Origin: Luteibacter flocculans | Lineage (GTDB): Bacteria; Pseudomonadota; Gammaproteobacteria; Xanthomonadales; Rhodanobacteraceae | Length of the DNA: 64,000 nt | Direction: 5' to 3' | Assembly (NCBI RefSeq): GCF_023612255.1 | Contig: NZ_CP063231.1 | Span: forward strand, 3,206,001-3,270,000 | Shown: in pieces, positions 35,429 to 48,087 of the stretch | Position numbering within the stretch: position 1 is the first letter of the stretch | How the letters are laid out: every line of letters begins with the position of its first letter | The notes under the pieces: generated by a model | What the model was told of the DNA's origin: nothing | Databases searched by the model: none | Seen by the model: only the letters and a program-made list of their open reading frames with translations | Program-made: the position numbers and the translations under genes

Positions 35429-36470
35429 CCGGCGTTCCCCATTGGCTGTCAGATTCAAAATGATGCGCGAAGCGCCTGAGCACCGCGCGAAGCAGCGGAT
35501 GGCGCACGAACACCGCGTGTCGCGTCAGGTGGAACTTGGCACCGAGCGAGGCCTTGACCTCCGGATCGGTCCATCCCGCGACATAGAACTGCAGCCCGCG
35601 TTCCAGGGCGTATTCCAGATTGACGAACCAACTCACGAAGTAGAGATCGAGTTCCCGCGCCATCGGGTAGGCAAACCCGACGTACTTGTCGAGCAGGTTC
35701 CCGCCATGCTCGTAGCAGAGGTTCCAGCCGATCAGTGTGCCTTCCGCTCGGTAGCTGAACACGATGCCGCCGGGTTGCCGCAACACGGCCGCGAAGAACT
35801 CGCGCGTGGGCTTGTCGAACTGCATCTCGCCCTGTGCGCGAACGTTCTCGAACAGTGCGTAATACGCATCGACGACGGCATCGCTGGCGAAAGTCGCCCC
35901 CGTCTCCAGGCGGTGGATATCGAGGCGTTCGCGCGAACGCAGCTTGCGCCGGAGGTTCTTCCGCCGCGACGCGGACAGCCGTGAAAGATAGTCGTCGATC
36001 GACATGAAGTCGATCGGCACATAGGCCAATGCCTGTCCCTCGACGATGAGATAGCCGGCATCACGCGCGGCATCGAGAAAGCGCGCTGTCCACGACCGAT
36101 CGGCCTGCGTGGTGAGCGGCGAATCCAGTGCGAGATCCTTCACGATCAGCAACGGATACTCGCGACCGAACGTGCGCGCCCACGCCGTGGGCACGGTCGT
36201 CGGATCGCTCGACGCCGAGAACAGCGCATATTCCGAGATGGTCGTACCGGCGAAGCAGGTTCGCGGCGTAAGCAGGCGACGAAGCCAACGCTGCAGCGGC
36301 AGCGACGCGACGCGCTTGCGCAGGTCGGCGTCGGCGGTGGTCAAAAGATCGAACGGCGCCACGAAAAGTGGCGCGCCATCCGCCGCACGAACGGGGACGA
36401 AGTCGTGCGGCGGATGGCGCTCGAACTGCTCGAGCAGCGCGTCAGGCTCGAGCTGGTTTACGAAGGCCAC
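35406..36470 (-). CDS. FemAB/GNAT-like N-acyltransferase
   Basis: 354 aa from a GTG at 36470. The central part (SIDDYLSRLSASRRKNLRRKLR, then GIVFSYRAEGTLIGWNLCYEHGGNLLDKYVGF and the ELDLYFVSWFVNLEYALERGLQFYVAGWTDPEVKASLGA tail) has the layout of the acetyltransferase-6/FemAB-like GNAT group, which attach acyl or aminoacyl groups to amines. Stop overlaps the arginase-like gene by 23 bases; starts 16 bases after the aminotransferase. Acyl donor and acceptor are unknown. Confidence 0.7.
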   Translation of the reverse strand: MAFVNQLEPDALLEQFERHPPHDFVPVRAADGAPLFVAPFDLLTTADADLRKRVASLPLQRWLRRLLTPRTCFAGTTISEYALFSASSDPTTVPTAWARTFGREYPLLIVKDLALDSPLTTQADRSWTARFLDAARDAGYLIVEGQALAYVPIDFMSIDDYLSRLSASRRKNLRRKLRSRERLDIHRLETGATFASDAVVDAYYALFENVRAQGEMQFDKPTREFFAAVLRQPGGIVFSYRAEGTLIGWNLCYEHGGNLLDKYVGFAYPMARELDLYFVSWFVNLEYALERGLQFYVAGWTDPEVKASLGAKFHLTRHAVFVRHPLLRAVLRRFAHHFESDSQWGTPDAVASRS

Positions 36471-36486
36471 CGAGGGCTGCCGGAGA

Positions 36487-37890
36487 TCAGCCGCGCTTGG
36501 CCAGCGTGATGAGCTGGTCGAGCAACGCGATGGCGAGGTCGATTTCCTCGTGACTGATGTCGAGCGACGGGGCGAACGTGATCACGTTCTTGTACCAGCC
36601 GCCCACGTCGAGCACGAGACCGATCTTCTTTCCTTCGTGTACCAGGCCGCCGGCCAGACCGATGTCGACCATGCGGTCGAGCAGCGCCTTGTTCGGCGTA
36701 AAGCCATCGTCGGTGCAGATTTCGGCACGCAGGGCGAGGCCCAGGCCGTCCACGTCACCGATTTCCTTGTGGCGCTTCTGCAGGTCGCGCAGGCCGTCCA
36801 GGAAGTGCTTGCCCTTCTCCGCCACCTTGGTGCCGTAGTCGAGCTCGTAGCCCATCTTGATCACTTCCAGGCCCAGCGCCGTACCGAGCGGGTTGGAATT
36901 GAACGTGGAATGCGTGGAGCCGGGCGGGAACACCGTCGGGTTGATGAGCTCTTCGCGGGCCCAGATGCCGGACAATGGATTGAGGCCGTTGGTCAGCGCC
37001 TTGCCGAAGACGAGCACGTCCGGCTGCACGCCGAAATGCTCGATCGACCAGAGCTTGCCCGTGCGCCAGAAGCCCATCTGGATTTCGTCGACAACCATCA
37101 GGATGCCGTACTTGTCGAGCACCTTCTTCAAGTCGATGAAGAAGTTCTTCGGCGGTACGACGTAGCCACCCGTGCCCTGGATGGGCTCCACGTAGAAGGC
37201 CGCGTATTCCGCCTCGTTGACCTTGGGGTCCCACACGCCGTTGTATTCGGTTTCGAACAGACGCTCGAACTGGCGCACGCAGGCGTCCGAGTATTCCTCG
37301 GGCGTCATGCCCTTCGGGCGACGGAACGGATACGGGAACGGGATGAACATCGCGCGCTCACCGAAGTGGCCGAAACGGCGACGGTAGCGGTAGCTGGACG
37401 TGATGGCCGAAGCGCCGAGCGTGCGCCCGTGATAGCCGCCCTCGAACGCGAACATGAGGCTCTTGCCGCCGCGCGCGTTGCGCACGAGCTTCAGGGAGTC
37501 CTCGACCGCCTGAGCGCCGCCGACGTTGAAATGCACGCGACCGTCCAGACCGAACTTCTGCTTGGCATCCACGGCGATCGTCTTCGCGAGTTCGATCTTG
37601 CCCTGGTGCAGGTACTGGCTGGCTACCTGCGGCAGCAGGTCGATCTGCGCCTTGAGCGTGTCGTTGAGGCGCTTGTTGCCGTAGCCGAAGTTGACGGCCG
37701 AGTACCACATCTGCAGATCGAGGAACGGGATGTTTTCGCTGTCGTAGATGTAGCTGCCTTCCGCGTGACGGAAGATCTTCGGCGGGTCCACGTAATGCAC
37801 CGTGTCACCGAAGGAGCAGTACTTCGCCTCGTCGGCGAGCAGGGTCGCGTCGTCGATGACGAGCTGCGGATTCTTGGCGAGGATGTTCAT
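36487..37890 (-). CDS. Class III pyridoxal-phosphate aminotransferase
   Basis: 467 aa from the ATG at 37890, which overlaps the phosphatase stop by four bases. Omega-aminotransferase fold: NVGGAQAVEDSLKLVR (cofactor phosphate), FEGGYHGRTLGA, VVDEIQMGFWRTG (D268) and the PLP lysine K297 in FGKALTNGLNPLSG. An N-terminal extension of about 55 residues (YCSFGDTVHYVDPPKIF) is unlike GABA or ornithine aminotransferases. Substrate unknown; the adjacent phosphatase hints at a phosphorylated amino product. Confidence 0.88.
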   Translation of the reverse strand: MNILAKNPQLVIDDATLLADEAKYCSFGDTVHYVDPPKIFRHAEGSYIYDSENIPFLDLQMWYSAVNFGYGNKRLNDTLKAQIDLLPQVASQYLHQGKIELAKTIAVDAKQKFGLDGRVHFNVGGAQAVEDSLKLVRNARGGKSLMFAFEGGYHGRTLGASAITSSYRYRRRFGHFGERAMFIPFPYPFRRPKGMTPEEYSDACVRQFERLFETEYNGVWDPKVNEAEYAAFYVEPIQGTGGYVVPPKNFFIDLKKVLDKYGILMVVDEIQMGFWRTGKLWSIEHFGVQPDVLVFGKALTNGLNPLSGIWAREELINPTVFPPGSTHSTFNSNPLGTALGLEVIKMGYELDYGTKVAEKGKHFLDGLRDLQKRHKEIGDVDGLGLALRAEICTDDGFTPNKALLDRMVDIGLAGGLVHEGKKIGLVLDVGGWYKNVITFAPSLDISHEEIDLAIALLDQLITLAKRG

Positions 37891-38624
37891 GCGAGGGTTT
37901 CCTGGTGAATCGGCGCGGGAACAGGCAGGACGGTGCGCGGCGGGAGCCGGCCGTCGAGAAGGTCGGGAAGCAGGGCCAGGGCTTCGTCGAAGCTGGCGAT
38001 CGGCGCGTACGGAATACCGGCGGCGCGGCAATGTTCGATAAGGCGGTTCTTGGCGAAGACGAAGTCCACGCGGTCGGCGGCGCAGAAGTCCGAGGCACCG
38101 TCGCCGATCAGCAGCGTCTTGCCACCGCGCTGGCGTGCAGCGTCCACACGCGCGCACTTGCAGGTACCGCTGCGGCAACCGGGCACCGAGAACGGCGAGG
38201 TCAGTTCCCAGCGGCGGGCAGCGGACTGGCGCAGGTGATTGGCCGATGCCGACAAGCCGTCGATACCGTGATTGGCGAGGATCGCGTGGATGGCGTGATC
38301 GAGTCCGTCGCTCACGATTTCCATCGGGATGGCATGCTCGATGGTGGCGCGCACGAACGCAGCAAAGCCGTGGTCGATGCGCAGCCCGCCCAGGTGTTCC
38401 TGGAGTTCGCCGTGGCTCATGTCGAGCAGCGCCACCTGTCCCGCCATGCACACGGCAGAACCGATGAGGCCCGCACGCCAGTCGCGTTCGAGCACCTCCC
38501 AGCCGGGACGGCCGAAGCGATCGAGCAAGGAGTCGATCACGTCCTCCACGGCGATCGTGCCGTCGAAGTCGCAGAGAATGTTCCAGGAGGGAGAGCTGAG
38601 CACGAGGGATGCGCCATTGGCCAT
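37887..38624 (-). CDS. MtnX-like HAD-IB phosphatase
   Basis: 245 aa from the ATG at 38624; no clear ribosome site, so the start is uncertain. Phosphatase of the haloacid dehalogenase superfamily: nucleophile motif DFDGT (19-23), SDG (S105), and GDGASD (174-179). A cysteine cluster GCRSGTCKC (149-157) in the cap region is like the metal-site cysteines of MtnX/PHOSPHO1-type enzymes. No other methionine-salvage gene is present, so the dioxopentane substrate of MtnX is not implied. First gene of the four-gene operon. Confidence 0.82.
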   Translation of the reverse strand: MANGASLVLSSPSWNILCDFDGTIAVEDVIDSLLDRFGRPGWEVLERDWRAGLIGSAVCMAGQVALLDMSHGELQEHLGGLRIDHGFAAFVRATIEHAIPMEIVSDGLDHAIHAILANHGIDGLSASANHLRQSAARRWELTSPFSVPGCRSGTCKCARVDAARQRGGKTLLIGDGASDFCAADRVDFVFAKNRLIEHCRAAGIPYAPIASFDEALALLPDLLDGRLPPRTVLPVPAPIHQETLA

Positions 38625-38712
38625 TTCGATGCGGAGGCTAAAGGGGTATCCTTTCCGAGCCCTTTCCCACGCAGAAAGCCATTCGTAAGGCGCTTGTGCC
38701 ACCGTTTGGCTG

Positions 38713-39507
38713 ATGATCCGCACCGGCTCTCCGCGCATGCGTCTTACTCGCGTCTCCCTCGTTCTCCCGCTGCTGCTCTTGACGATCACCGCTGCGCGGG
38801 CGGCTGACGACAGTGCGCCAAGCTATGCCTTTGGCGCCGGTGTCCAGCGCATGCCGTCCTGGATGGGCGCCAAAGACCAGCGCAACCAGGCGATCCCGTA
38901 CGTGGATATCGAGCTTCCCGGCGTCGGGGAGCTTTCCACCGCGGACGGGCTGACCCTCGATCTCATCGACGGGGAGCACTGGCACGGCGGAATCTATGGC
39001 AATTGGCTCTGGGGCCGCACACACAACGACCTCGGCACGCTGGGCGGCAAGGTGGCCTCGCTGTCGCCGCGCTTCCAGGGTGGCGGCTACCTCGAATATG
39101 CCTTCGACAAGCGCTTCAGCGTCGGCGGCCACCTGGCCCACGACACCGACGGCGCGGGCGCATACGCCGCGCTGTACGCCGATTACACGCTGCCGAACAT
39201 CTGGTACATCGAGCATTCGCTTGAAGTGCAGGTGGAGGGCATGAACGGCCCGGCCATGCGCCGCTTTTTCGGCGTCACGCCCACCGAGGCCGCCGTGCTT
39301 GGCACCTCGTCATGGCGTCCGGGAGCCGGCTGGCAGGCAGCCCACATCGAATACGACGCCTTCGTGCCCACCTCGCAACACACGGGCTTCGCCCTTTCCG
39401 TCTCGTACGGAAAGCTGTTCGGCAATGCGTCGGACAGCCCGCTCGTGCGCCACTTCGGCTCGACGCGCCAGGTCACCGAGACGCTGGCGTTCGTCTACCA
39501 CTTCTAG
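38713..39507 (+). CDS. MipA/OmpV-family outer-membrane protein
   Basis: 264 aa from 38713; the ATG at 38737 gives an equally good signal peptide (SLVLPLLLLTITAARA|ADD) and is the main alternative. The mature chain is rich in alternating beta strands and aromatic residues with terminal F (VYHF), typical of outer-membrane barrels. The start SYAFGAGVQRMPSWMGAKDQRNQAIPYVDIE fits the MipA/OmpV group, linked to peptidoglycan-enzyme scaffolding and stress. Divergent from the phosphatase operon. Confidence 0.82.
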   Translation: MIRTGSPRMRLTRVSLVLPLLLLTITAARAADDSAPSYAFGAGVQRMPSWMGAKDQRNQAIPYVDIELPGVGELSTADGLTLDLIDGEHWHGGIYGNWLWGRTHNDLGTLGGKVASLSPRFQGGGYLEYAFDKRFSVGGHLAHDTDGAGAYAALYADYTLPNIWYIEHSLEVQVEGMNGPAMRRFFGVTPTEAAVLGTSSWRPGAGWQAAHIEYDAFVPTSQHTGFALSVSYGKLFGNASDSPLVRHFGSTRQVTETLAFVYHF

Positions 39508-39529
39508 TCGAAACGCTCGCGCTTGCCGC

Positions 39530-39844
39530 TCAGCGGTCGTCGCGCGTCCAGATGAGTCCGTCGGCTTCACGCACGGGAAAGGTCGTCACCGGCTCGTAGG
39601 CCGGCGGGCAGGTTACCGCGCCGGTACGCAGGTCGAAACGCGCGCCGTGACGCACGCATTCCACCTCGAAGCCCTCGACCGGACCGCCAGCCAGTTCGCC
39701 GCCGTCGTGCGTGCAGACGTCCTCGATGGCGTAGAGGTCGCCGTCGATGTTGTAGACGGCAATGGCCGTATCGCCATCCCAGACCACGCGAAATTCGCCC
39801 GGAAGCAGCTCACCACGTGTACCGACACGCACCCAGCCGTTCAT
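39530..39844 (-). CDS. Rieske [2Fe-2S] ferredoxin-like protein
   Basis: 104 aa. Rieske ligands are in CTHDGGEL (C, H) and CVRHGARFD (C, H), for one 2Fe-2S cluster. Resembles small subunits of non-haem iron oxygenases or nitrite reductase, but none is present. It overlaps the GNAT gene by ATGA and ends the SUF operon, so it may be a client or electron donor of Fe-S assembly (inference). Confidence 0.88.
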   Translation of the reverse strand: MNGWVRVGTRGELLPGEFRVVWDGDTAIAVYNIDGDLYAIEDVCTHDGGELAGGPVEGFEVECVRHGARFDLRTGAVTCPPAYEPVTTFPVREADGLIWTRDDR

Positions 39845-40371
39845 GCCAGCGCCTTCGTGAGGTATTCGAAACGGAGATCGTCGCGCTGCGGCAGGCCGAA
39901 ATGGTCGTCATCGTACGGGAACGGCTTGGTGATGCCCGTGCGGGCATAACCGCGGCGTTCGTACCAGGCGATCAATTCGGCACGGATGTCGATCACGGTC
40001 ATTTCCACGCGACCGCATCGCCATTCGTCCCGCGCGATGCGTTCCACCTCCGCCAGCACGAGGCGACCGATGCCCGAGCCCTGCAGGGGCGGATGCACAG
40101 AGAACATGCCGAAATAACACGCACTGCCCTGCTTCTCGATGTAGCACGACGCGACCACGGTGCCGTTCCGTTCAAGGAGCAAGAAGCGCGCGTTCGCCTT
40201 CGCCATCAGCTCCTCGATTTCCGCAGCGTCGGTGCGCCGTCCATGCAGAAAATCGGCCTCGGTGGTCCAGCCGACCCGGCTCGCATCCCCGCGATAGGCG
40301 GATTCGACGAGCGCGGCAATGGTCGGGACGTCAGCCGGGGTGGCAAAGCGAAAGATGTCTGTGCTGATCAT
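39841..40371 (-). CDS. GNAT-family N-acetyltransferase
   Basis: 176 aa. Acetyl-CoA site in SVHPPLQGSGIGRLVLAEVE (motif A, Q/GxGxG/A) and the C-terminal AWYERRGYARTG. Substrate unknown. It lies 63 bases after sufS and overlaps the Rieske gene, so is co-transcribed with the SUF genes. Confidence 0.88.
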   Translation of the reverse strand: MISTDIFRFATPADVPTIAALVESAYRGDASRVGWTTEADFLHGRRTDAAEIEELMAKANARFLLLERNGTVVASCYIEKQGSACYFGMFSVHPPLQGSGIGRLVLAEVERIARDEWRCGRVEMTVIDIRAELIAWYERRGYARTGITKPFPYDDDHFGLPQRDDLRFEYLTKALA

Positions 40372-40434
40372 GCGGCCATGTTAGCGCCAGCCAGCCGGCG
40401 CGTGCATACCTCGCGGCGAGCCGCCGTACGCCAT

Positions 40435-41682
40435 TTACATCAGCAGCTTGCGGACGCGCCCGATGGCATCGACGAACCCGTCCACTTCGGCCTTCGTGTT
40501 GTAGAAGGCGAGCGAGGCACGCAACGTGGCAGGCACCCCGAAGAAGTGCATCAGCGGGTGAGCGCAGTGGTGGCCCGAACGAACGGCCACGCCTTGCAGA
40601 TCAAGCAGGGTCGCCATGTCGTTGGCATGCGCACCTTCCAGCAGGAACGAGATGACAGGCTCCTTTTCCTTCGCGCGCCCGAAGATCCGAATACCTGGCA
40701 GGTTTTCGAGCGCCGCCGTGGCGTACGCCAGGAGATCCTGCTCGTACGCCTTCAGGCGATCGAAGCCGATGCCTTCCAGATACTCGATGGCGGCGGCCAC
40801 GCCGGCAAAACCGGCGATGTTCGGCGTGCCCGCCTCGAAGCGATGCGGCGGATCGGCGAACACCGTCCCTTCGAAGCGCACTTCGCGGATCATCTCGCCG
40901 CCACCGAAAAACGGCGGCATCGCCATCAGGTGCTCGCGCTTCGCCCACAGCGCGCCCGTACCCGTCGGGGCGAGCATCTTGTGGCCGGTGATGGCGTAGA
41001 AGTCGCAGCCCAGCGCCTGCACGTCGATCGGACGATGCGGTGCCGCCTGCGAGCCATCGACCAGCAGCGGGATGCCACGCTTACGGCATTCCCTGGCGAT
41101 CTCGCGAATGGGATTCACCGTGCCGAGTACGTTCGACACGTGGGTGACGCAGGCGAGCTTGACCTCGGGGGTCAGCATTTCCACGAACCGTTCGACGATC
41201 AGTTCCCCGTTGGCATCGATCGGCGCCGCTTTCACCGTAGCGCCCGTGCGCTCGGCCACGAGCTGCCACGGCACGATGTTCGCGTGATGCTCCATGACCG
41301 TGGTGAGGATCGCGTCGCCCGCCTTGAGGCGCGGCAACGCGTAGCTGTAGGCCACGAGATTGATCGATTGCGTGGTACCGGAGGTGAGAATCACCTCGTC
41401 ACGCGAAGGCGCGTGGATGAAGCGGGCGATCGCGTCGCGTGCGCCCTCGTAGGCTGCCGTGGCCTCCTCACCCAACAGATGGACCGCACGCGCCACGTTG
41501 GCGTTGTGCTCGCGATAGTGCCGGTCCACCGCCTCGATCACCGAACGAGGTTTCTGCCCGGTGTTCGCGTTGTCGAAATAGATCAGCGGCTTGTCGTGCA
41601 CCTTGCGCGCCAGCAACGGGAAGTCGGCGCGGATGCGCTCGACGTCCAGCGGCGGCAGGAGGGGCTCGGGCTTGGCGTTCAT
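40435..41682 (-). CDS. sufS: Cysteine desulfurase SufS
   Basis: 415 aa from the ATG at 41682. PLP enzyme that strips sulfur from cysteine for cluster assembly. PLP lysine K235 in ITGHKMLAPTG and active-site cysteine C373 in RSGHHCAHP, the group II (SufS) form. Ends FYNTKAEVDGFVDAI, as usual. No sufE or sufU partner is found in this window. Confidence 0.96.
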   Translation of the reverse strand: MNAKPEPLLPPLDVERIRADFPLLARKVHDKPLIYFDNANTGQKPRSVIEAVDRHYREHNANVARAVHLLGEEATAAYEGARDAIARFIHAPSRDEVILTSGTTQSINLVAYSYALPRLKAGDAILTTVMEHHANIVPWQLVAERTGATVKAAPIDANGELIVERFVEMLTPEVKLACVTHVSNVLGTVNPIREIARECRKRGIPLLVDGSQAAPHRPIDVQALGCDFYAITGHKMLAPTGTGALWAKREHLMAMPPFFGGGEMIREVRFEGTVFADPPHRFEAGTPNIAGFAGVAAAIEYLEGIGFDRLKAYEQDLLAYATAALENLPGIRIFGRAKEKEPVISFLLEGAHANDMATLLDLQGVAVRSGHHCAHPLMHFFGVPATLRASLAFYNTKAEVDGFVDAIGRVRKLLM

Positions 41683-41698
41683 GGCGTGGCTCCAGGCG

Positions 41699-43017
41699 TC
41701 AGTCGGCAGCGGGACCGGTCGGCAGATGCGCGACCAACCGCTCACCGAGATGCTCGCGCAGGACGGCGTTGGGCAAGGATTCGAGCGCGGCGCGGCAGAA
41801 CGCCAGCGTCAGCAGGCTGCGCGCTTCGGCGGACGGAATGCCGCGCGAACGCAGATAGAACAGCGAACGTTCGTCGAGCTGGCCGATGGTGGCGCCATGG
41901 GCGGCCTTCACCTCGTCCGCGTAGATTTCCAGTTCGGGCTTCGTATCGATCTCCGCCTGACCGGACAGGAGCAGATTCTTGTTGCTGAGCGAGGCGTCGG
42001 TACCGTCGGCGCCCTCGGCAACCACGATAGCCCCGCGGAAGACGCCACGCGAGCGACCGTCGGCCACGCCGCGCCAGAGCGCATCGGAGGCCGTGTCGCG
42101 GGCCATATGGCGCACCTCTAGCTGGGTGTCCACATGCTGGCGGCCGGACAGCGCGAACACGCCGCGGGAATCGAAGCGCGAGCGATCGCCCGTCAGTTCC
42201 GCCTGCAGTTCGTGCCGGACCATCGCGCCGCCGAGTTCAAGCGCATGCACCGTCGCTTCGGCACCGGCATCCAGGCGTACCTGGGTGCGACGAACCAGCG
42301 TCGTGGCGGTGGAGGCATCCTGCAACGCCATGAGACCCAGCCTGCCGCCTTCGCGCACGTTAACGTTCGCGACCACGGTACCGAGTTGCGCGGCGTCGCC
42401 AGCGGTGGCGAAGTGCTCCACCACATCGAGGGCGGCGTGCTTGCCGATCTCGATCAGCAAGCGAACGTGCCAGGCGCTATCCGGCTGGACACCACTGGAA
42501 AGATGCACGACGTGCAGCGGCCGGCTCGCGACCACGCCGTCCGTCACGCGGACGACCAGACCATCCGTCGCCAGGGCGGCATTGAGGTGAGCGAACGCGT
42601 CCGCGGCACCGTGCGGGTAGCGATGAGCGAGCGCGAAGCGCAGGGGCTCGGGCTGCTCCGCAAGCGCGACGGCGAGGGGAACGAGTTCGATGCCGTGCCC
42701 GTCCAGCGAGGACAGATCGCCGCGGAACGCACCGTCGACAAAGACCACGCAAGCGCCTTCCACGCCCGGCAAGGCGTAGTTCGACGGATCGACCGCGAGA
42801 CCGGCGGCCACCGTGCGATCGGCCAGCGCCAAGGCGCGTTGTGACAGCGCGCGCAACGGCGTGTATTTCCAAGCTTCGTTGCGTCCTTCGGGCAGGCCCG
42901 CCGCGGCAAAGGCTTCCAGGTTCTCGCGACGCGCGGCGTCCAGCCAGGCGATGCCGCTGGCCGGCGTGGCGGAAGCGGCATCCAGGGCCGCCCGCACGAA
43001 CGGGGACGGCACGGAGT

Positions 43018-43021
<4 letters not shown>
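41699..43021 (-). CDS. sufD: Fe-S assembly scaffold subunit SufD
   Basis: 440 aa from the ATG at 43021 (ATGA overlap with sufC). N-terminal LPEGRNEAWKYTPLRAL is the SufD signature. The beta-helix core and C-terminal YADEVKAAHGATIGQLDERSLFYLRSRGI with the conserved histidine follow. Together with SufB and SufC it forms the SufBC2D scaffold. Confidence 0.95.
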
Positions 43022-43809
<788 letters not shown>

Positions 43810-43821
43810 GGCGCGGTCCAA

Positions 43822-44229
43822 TCAGGGCGTGAGGTGCGAGAGCGCATCGAGGGCGTCGTCGCGGCGTTCCCAGGGCACGAAGAGGTGATCGTGCAGGAAC
43901 GCGGATACGGGGTTGCAGGGAATGCCGCGCTTCGCGAGCGCAGCGGATACGGCGGCCATCATGCCCACCGCGGTGAGGCTGGACTGCACGCGCAGGGTGA
44001 TGTGCGCCCAGAGCATCCGCTCGCCGCCCGACGCCTCGGGATCGACGTCGACGATCAGCGTGCTGCCCTCGGCCTCGCGAAACATCATCAAGGCTTCGGG
44101 AAGCCGCTCGCGCGCCTTCTCGTGCGACACGTGCAGGAAGCGCTTCGGAATGGGGTCCACCTCGGGATCCAGCGCAGCGAGCAACGCGCGCAGATCGGTG
44201 ACGCCCGGTGCAGAGCCGGCGATACCCAT
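43822..44229 (-). CDS. ACT-domain protein (DUF2241-like) inside the SUF operon
   Basis: 135 aa. Two ACT-like halves with the family block WAHITLRVQSSLTAVGMMAAVSAALAKRGIPCNPVSAFLHDHLFVP. ACT domains usually bind amino acids. It sits between sufB (2 bases away) and sufC (about 12 bases), so it is made with the scaffold. Function in Fe-S assembly is not known; a cysteine or other amino-acid sensor is a guess. Confidence 0.82.
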   Translation of the reverse strand: MGIAGSAPGVTDLRALLAALDPEVDPIPKRFLHVSHEKARERLPEALMMFREAEGSTLIVDVDPEASGGERMLWAHITLRVQSSLTAVGMMAAVSAALAKRGIPCNPVSAFLHDHLFVPWERRDDALDALSHLTP

Positions 44230-44231
44230 CG

Positions 44232-45706
<1,475 letters not shown>

Positions 45707-45710
<4 letters not shown>

Positions 45711-46159
45711 GCGTTTGCCTGTGCGGCGTGTGCCGCCTCCGTGGCCGGCGCCGTCGGGCGCGCAGCCAGCATCTGTGCAAGGGTCATGGCGCGCAGCAGG
45801 CCATCGATCGCCCCGGAAACGGATCGCCAGCTACCGCTGACGCCGCACTGCGACTGCCGCTCGCACTGGCCCTGAGCCATGCTGCATTCGGTGAGGCCGA
45901 TCGGCCCTTCCATCGCTTCGACGATCTCGGCAAGGCTGATCGCCTCGGCCGGCCGTGCGAGCCGGTAGCCACCGTTGACCCCGCGAAACGATTCCACCAG
46001 CCCTGCGTGACCAAGCAGCTTCAGCAGCTTCGACACGGTGGGCAGCTCAAGGCGCGCCTCTTCCGCGATCTGGGCAGTGCTCAGAACGTCATTCGGGTGG
46101 GCGGCGATGCAGGTCATCACCACCGTCGCGTAATCGGTCAGTCGGCTGACACGCAGCAT
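45707..46159 (-). CDS. Rrf2-family Fe-S regulator of the SUF operon
   Basis: 150 aa from the ATG at 46159. Winged helix [44 protein letters not shown], followed by three cysteines in [14 protein letters not shown] (C-x6-C-x5-C), the cluster site of IscR/NsrR-like sensors. Likely represses sufBCDS when Fe-S status is good. The operator overlaps its own -10 box, so it is autoregulated. Frequently named SufR/IscR-like; the specific name is not fixed here. Confidence 0.9.
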
Positions 46160-46178
46160 GGGGAAAGGGGAGTCGTCA

Positions 46179-46202
46179 ATACCGGACCAAAATGGTACTG
46201 AT
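46179..46202. promoter_or_regulatory. Rrf2/IscR-type operator
   Basis: Imperfect palindrome ATACCGGACC, AAAAT, GGTACTGAT on the plus strand, similar to IscR type 1 sites in its ATA-x4-GAC and GGT-x-CTxAT arms. It covers the -10 box of the SUF promoter. Confidence 0.6.
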
Positions 46203-46220
46203 TTTGGCGCCCTGGCGCAA
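46192..46220 (-). promoter_or_regulatory. SUF operon promoter
   Basis: On the minus strand -35 TTGCGC (46215-46220), 17-base spacer, -10 TACCAT (46192-46197). Transcription would start near 46185, giving a leader of about 26 bases. Confidence 0.5.
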
Positions 46221-46242
46221 TGGCGGGGCTCGCTGCGCATAG

Positions 46243-48034
<1,792 letters not shown>

Positions 48035-48055
48035 TCGCACCGCGCTTCGTACGAT

Positions 48056-48077
48056 GGCCCGGCCAACCGGCCGGGCC
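48056..48077. terminator. Bidirectional hairpin between amtB and ridA-like gene
   Basis: Perfect 9-base stem GGCCCGGCC / GGCCGGGCC with a 4-base loop, placed between two converging stop codons (48034 and 48088). No U-run follows on either side. Confidence 0.6.
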
Positions 48078-48087
48078 TGGTGACGCT

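Noticed and set aside
36109-37908. 599-codon plus-strand frame over the aminotransferase
   Set aside because: Antisense shadow; the aminotransferase on the minus strand has full PLP motifs.
37887-38624. Reading the phosphatase as true MtnX of methionine salvage
   Set aside because: No mtnA, B, C, D or K in the window and the neighbours do not fit that route; only superfamily and cysteine-cluster similarity is seen.
39817-41988. 723-codon open frame antisense to sufS and neighbours
   Set aside because: Covers well-supported SUF genes on the opposite strand; sequence is low-complexity His/Arg/Asp as expected from complementary codons.
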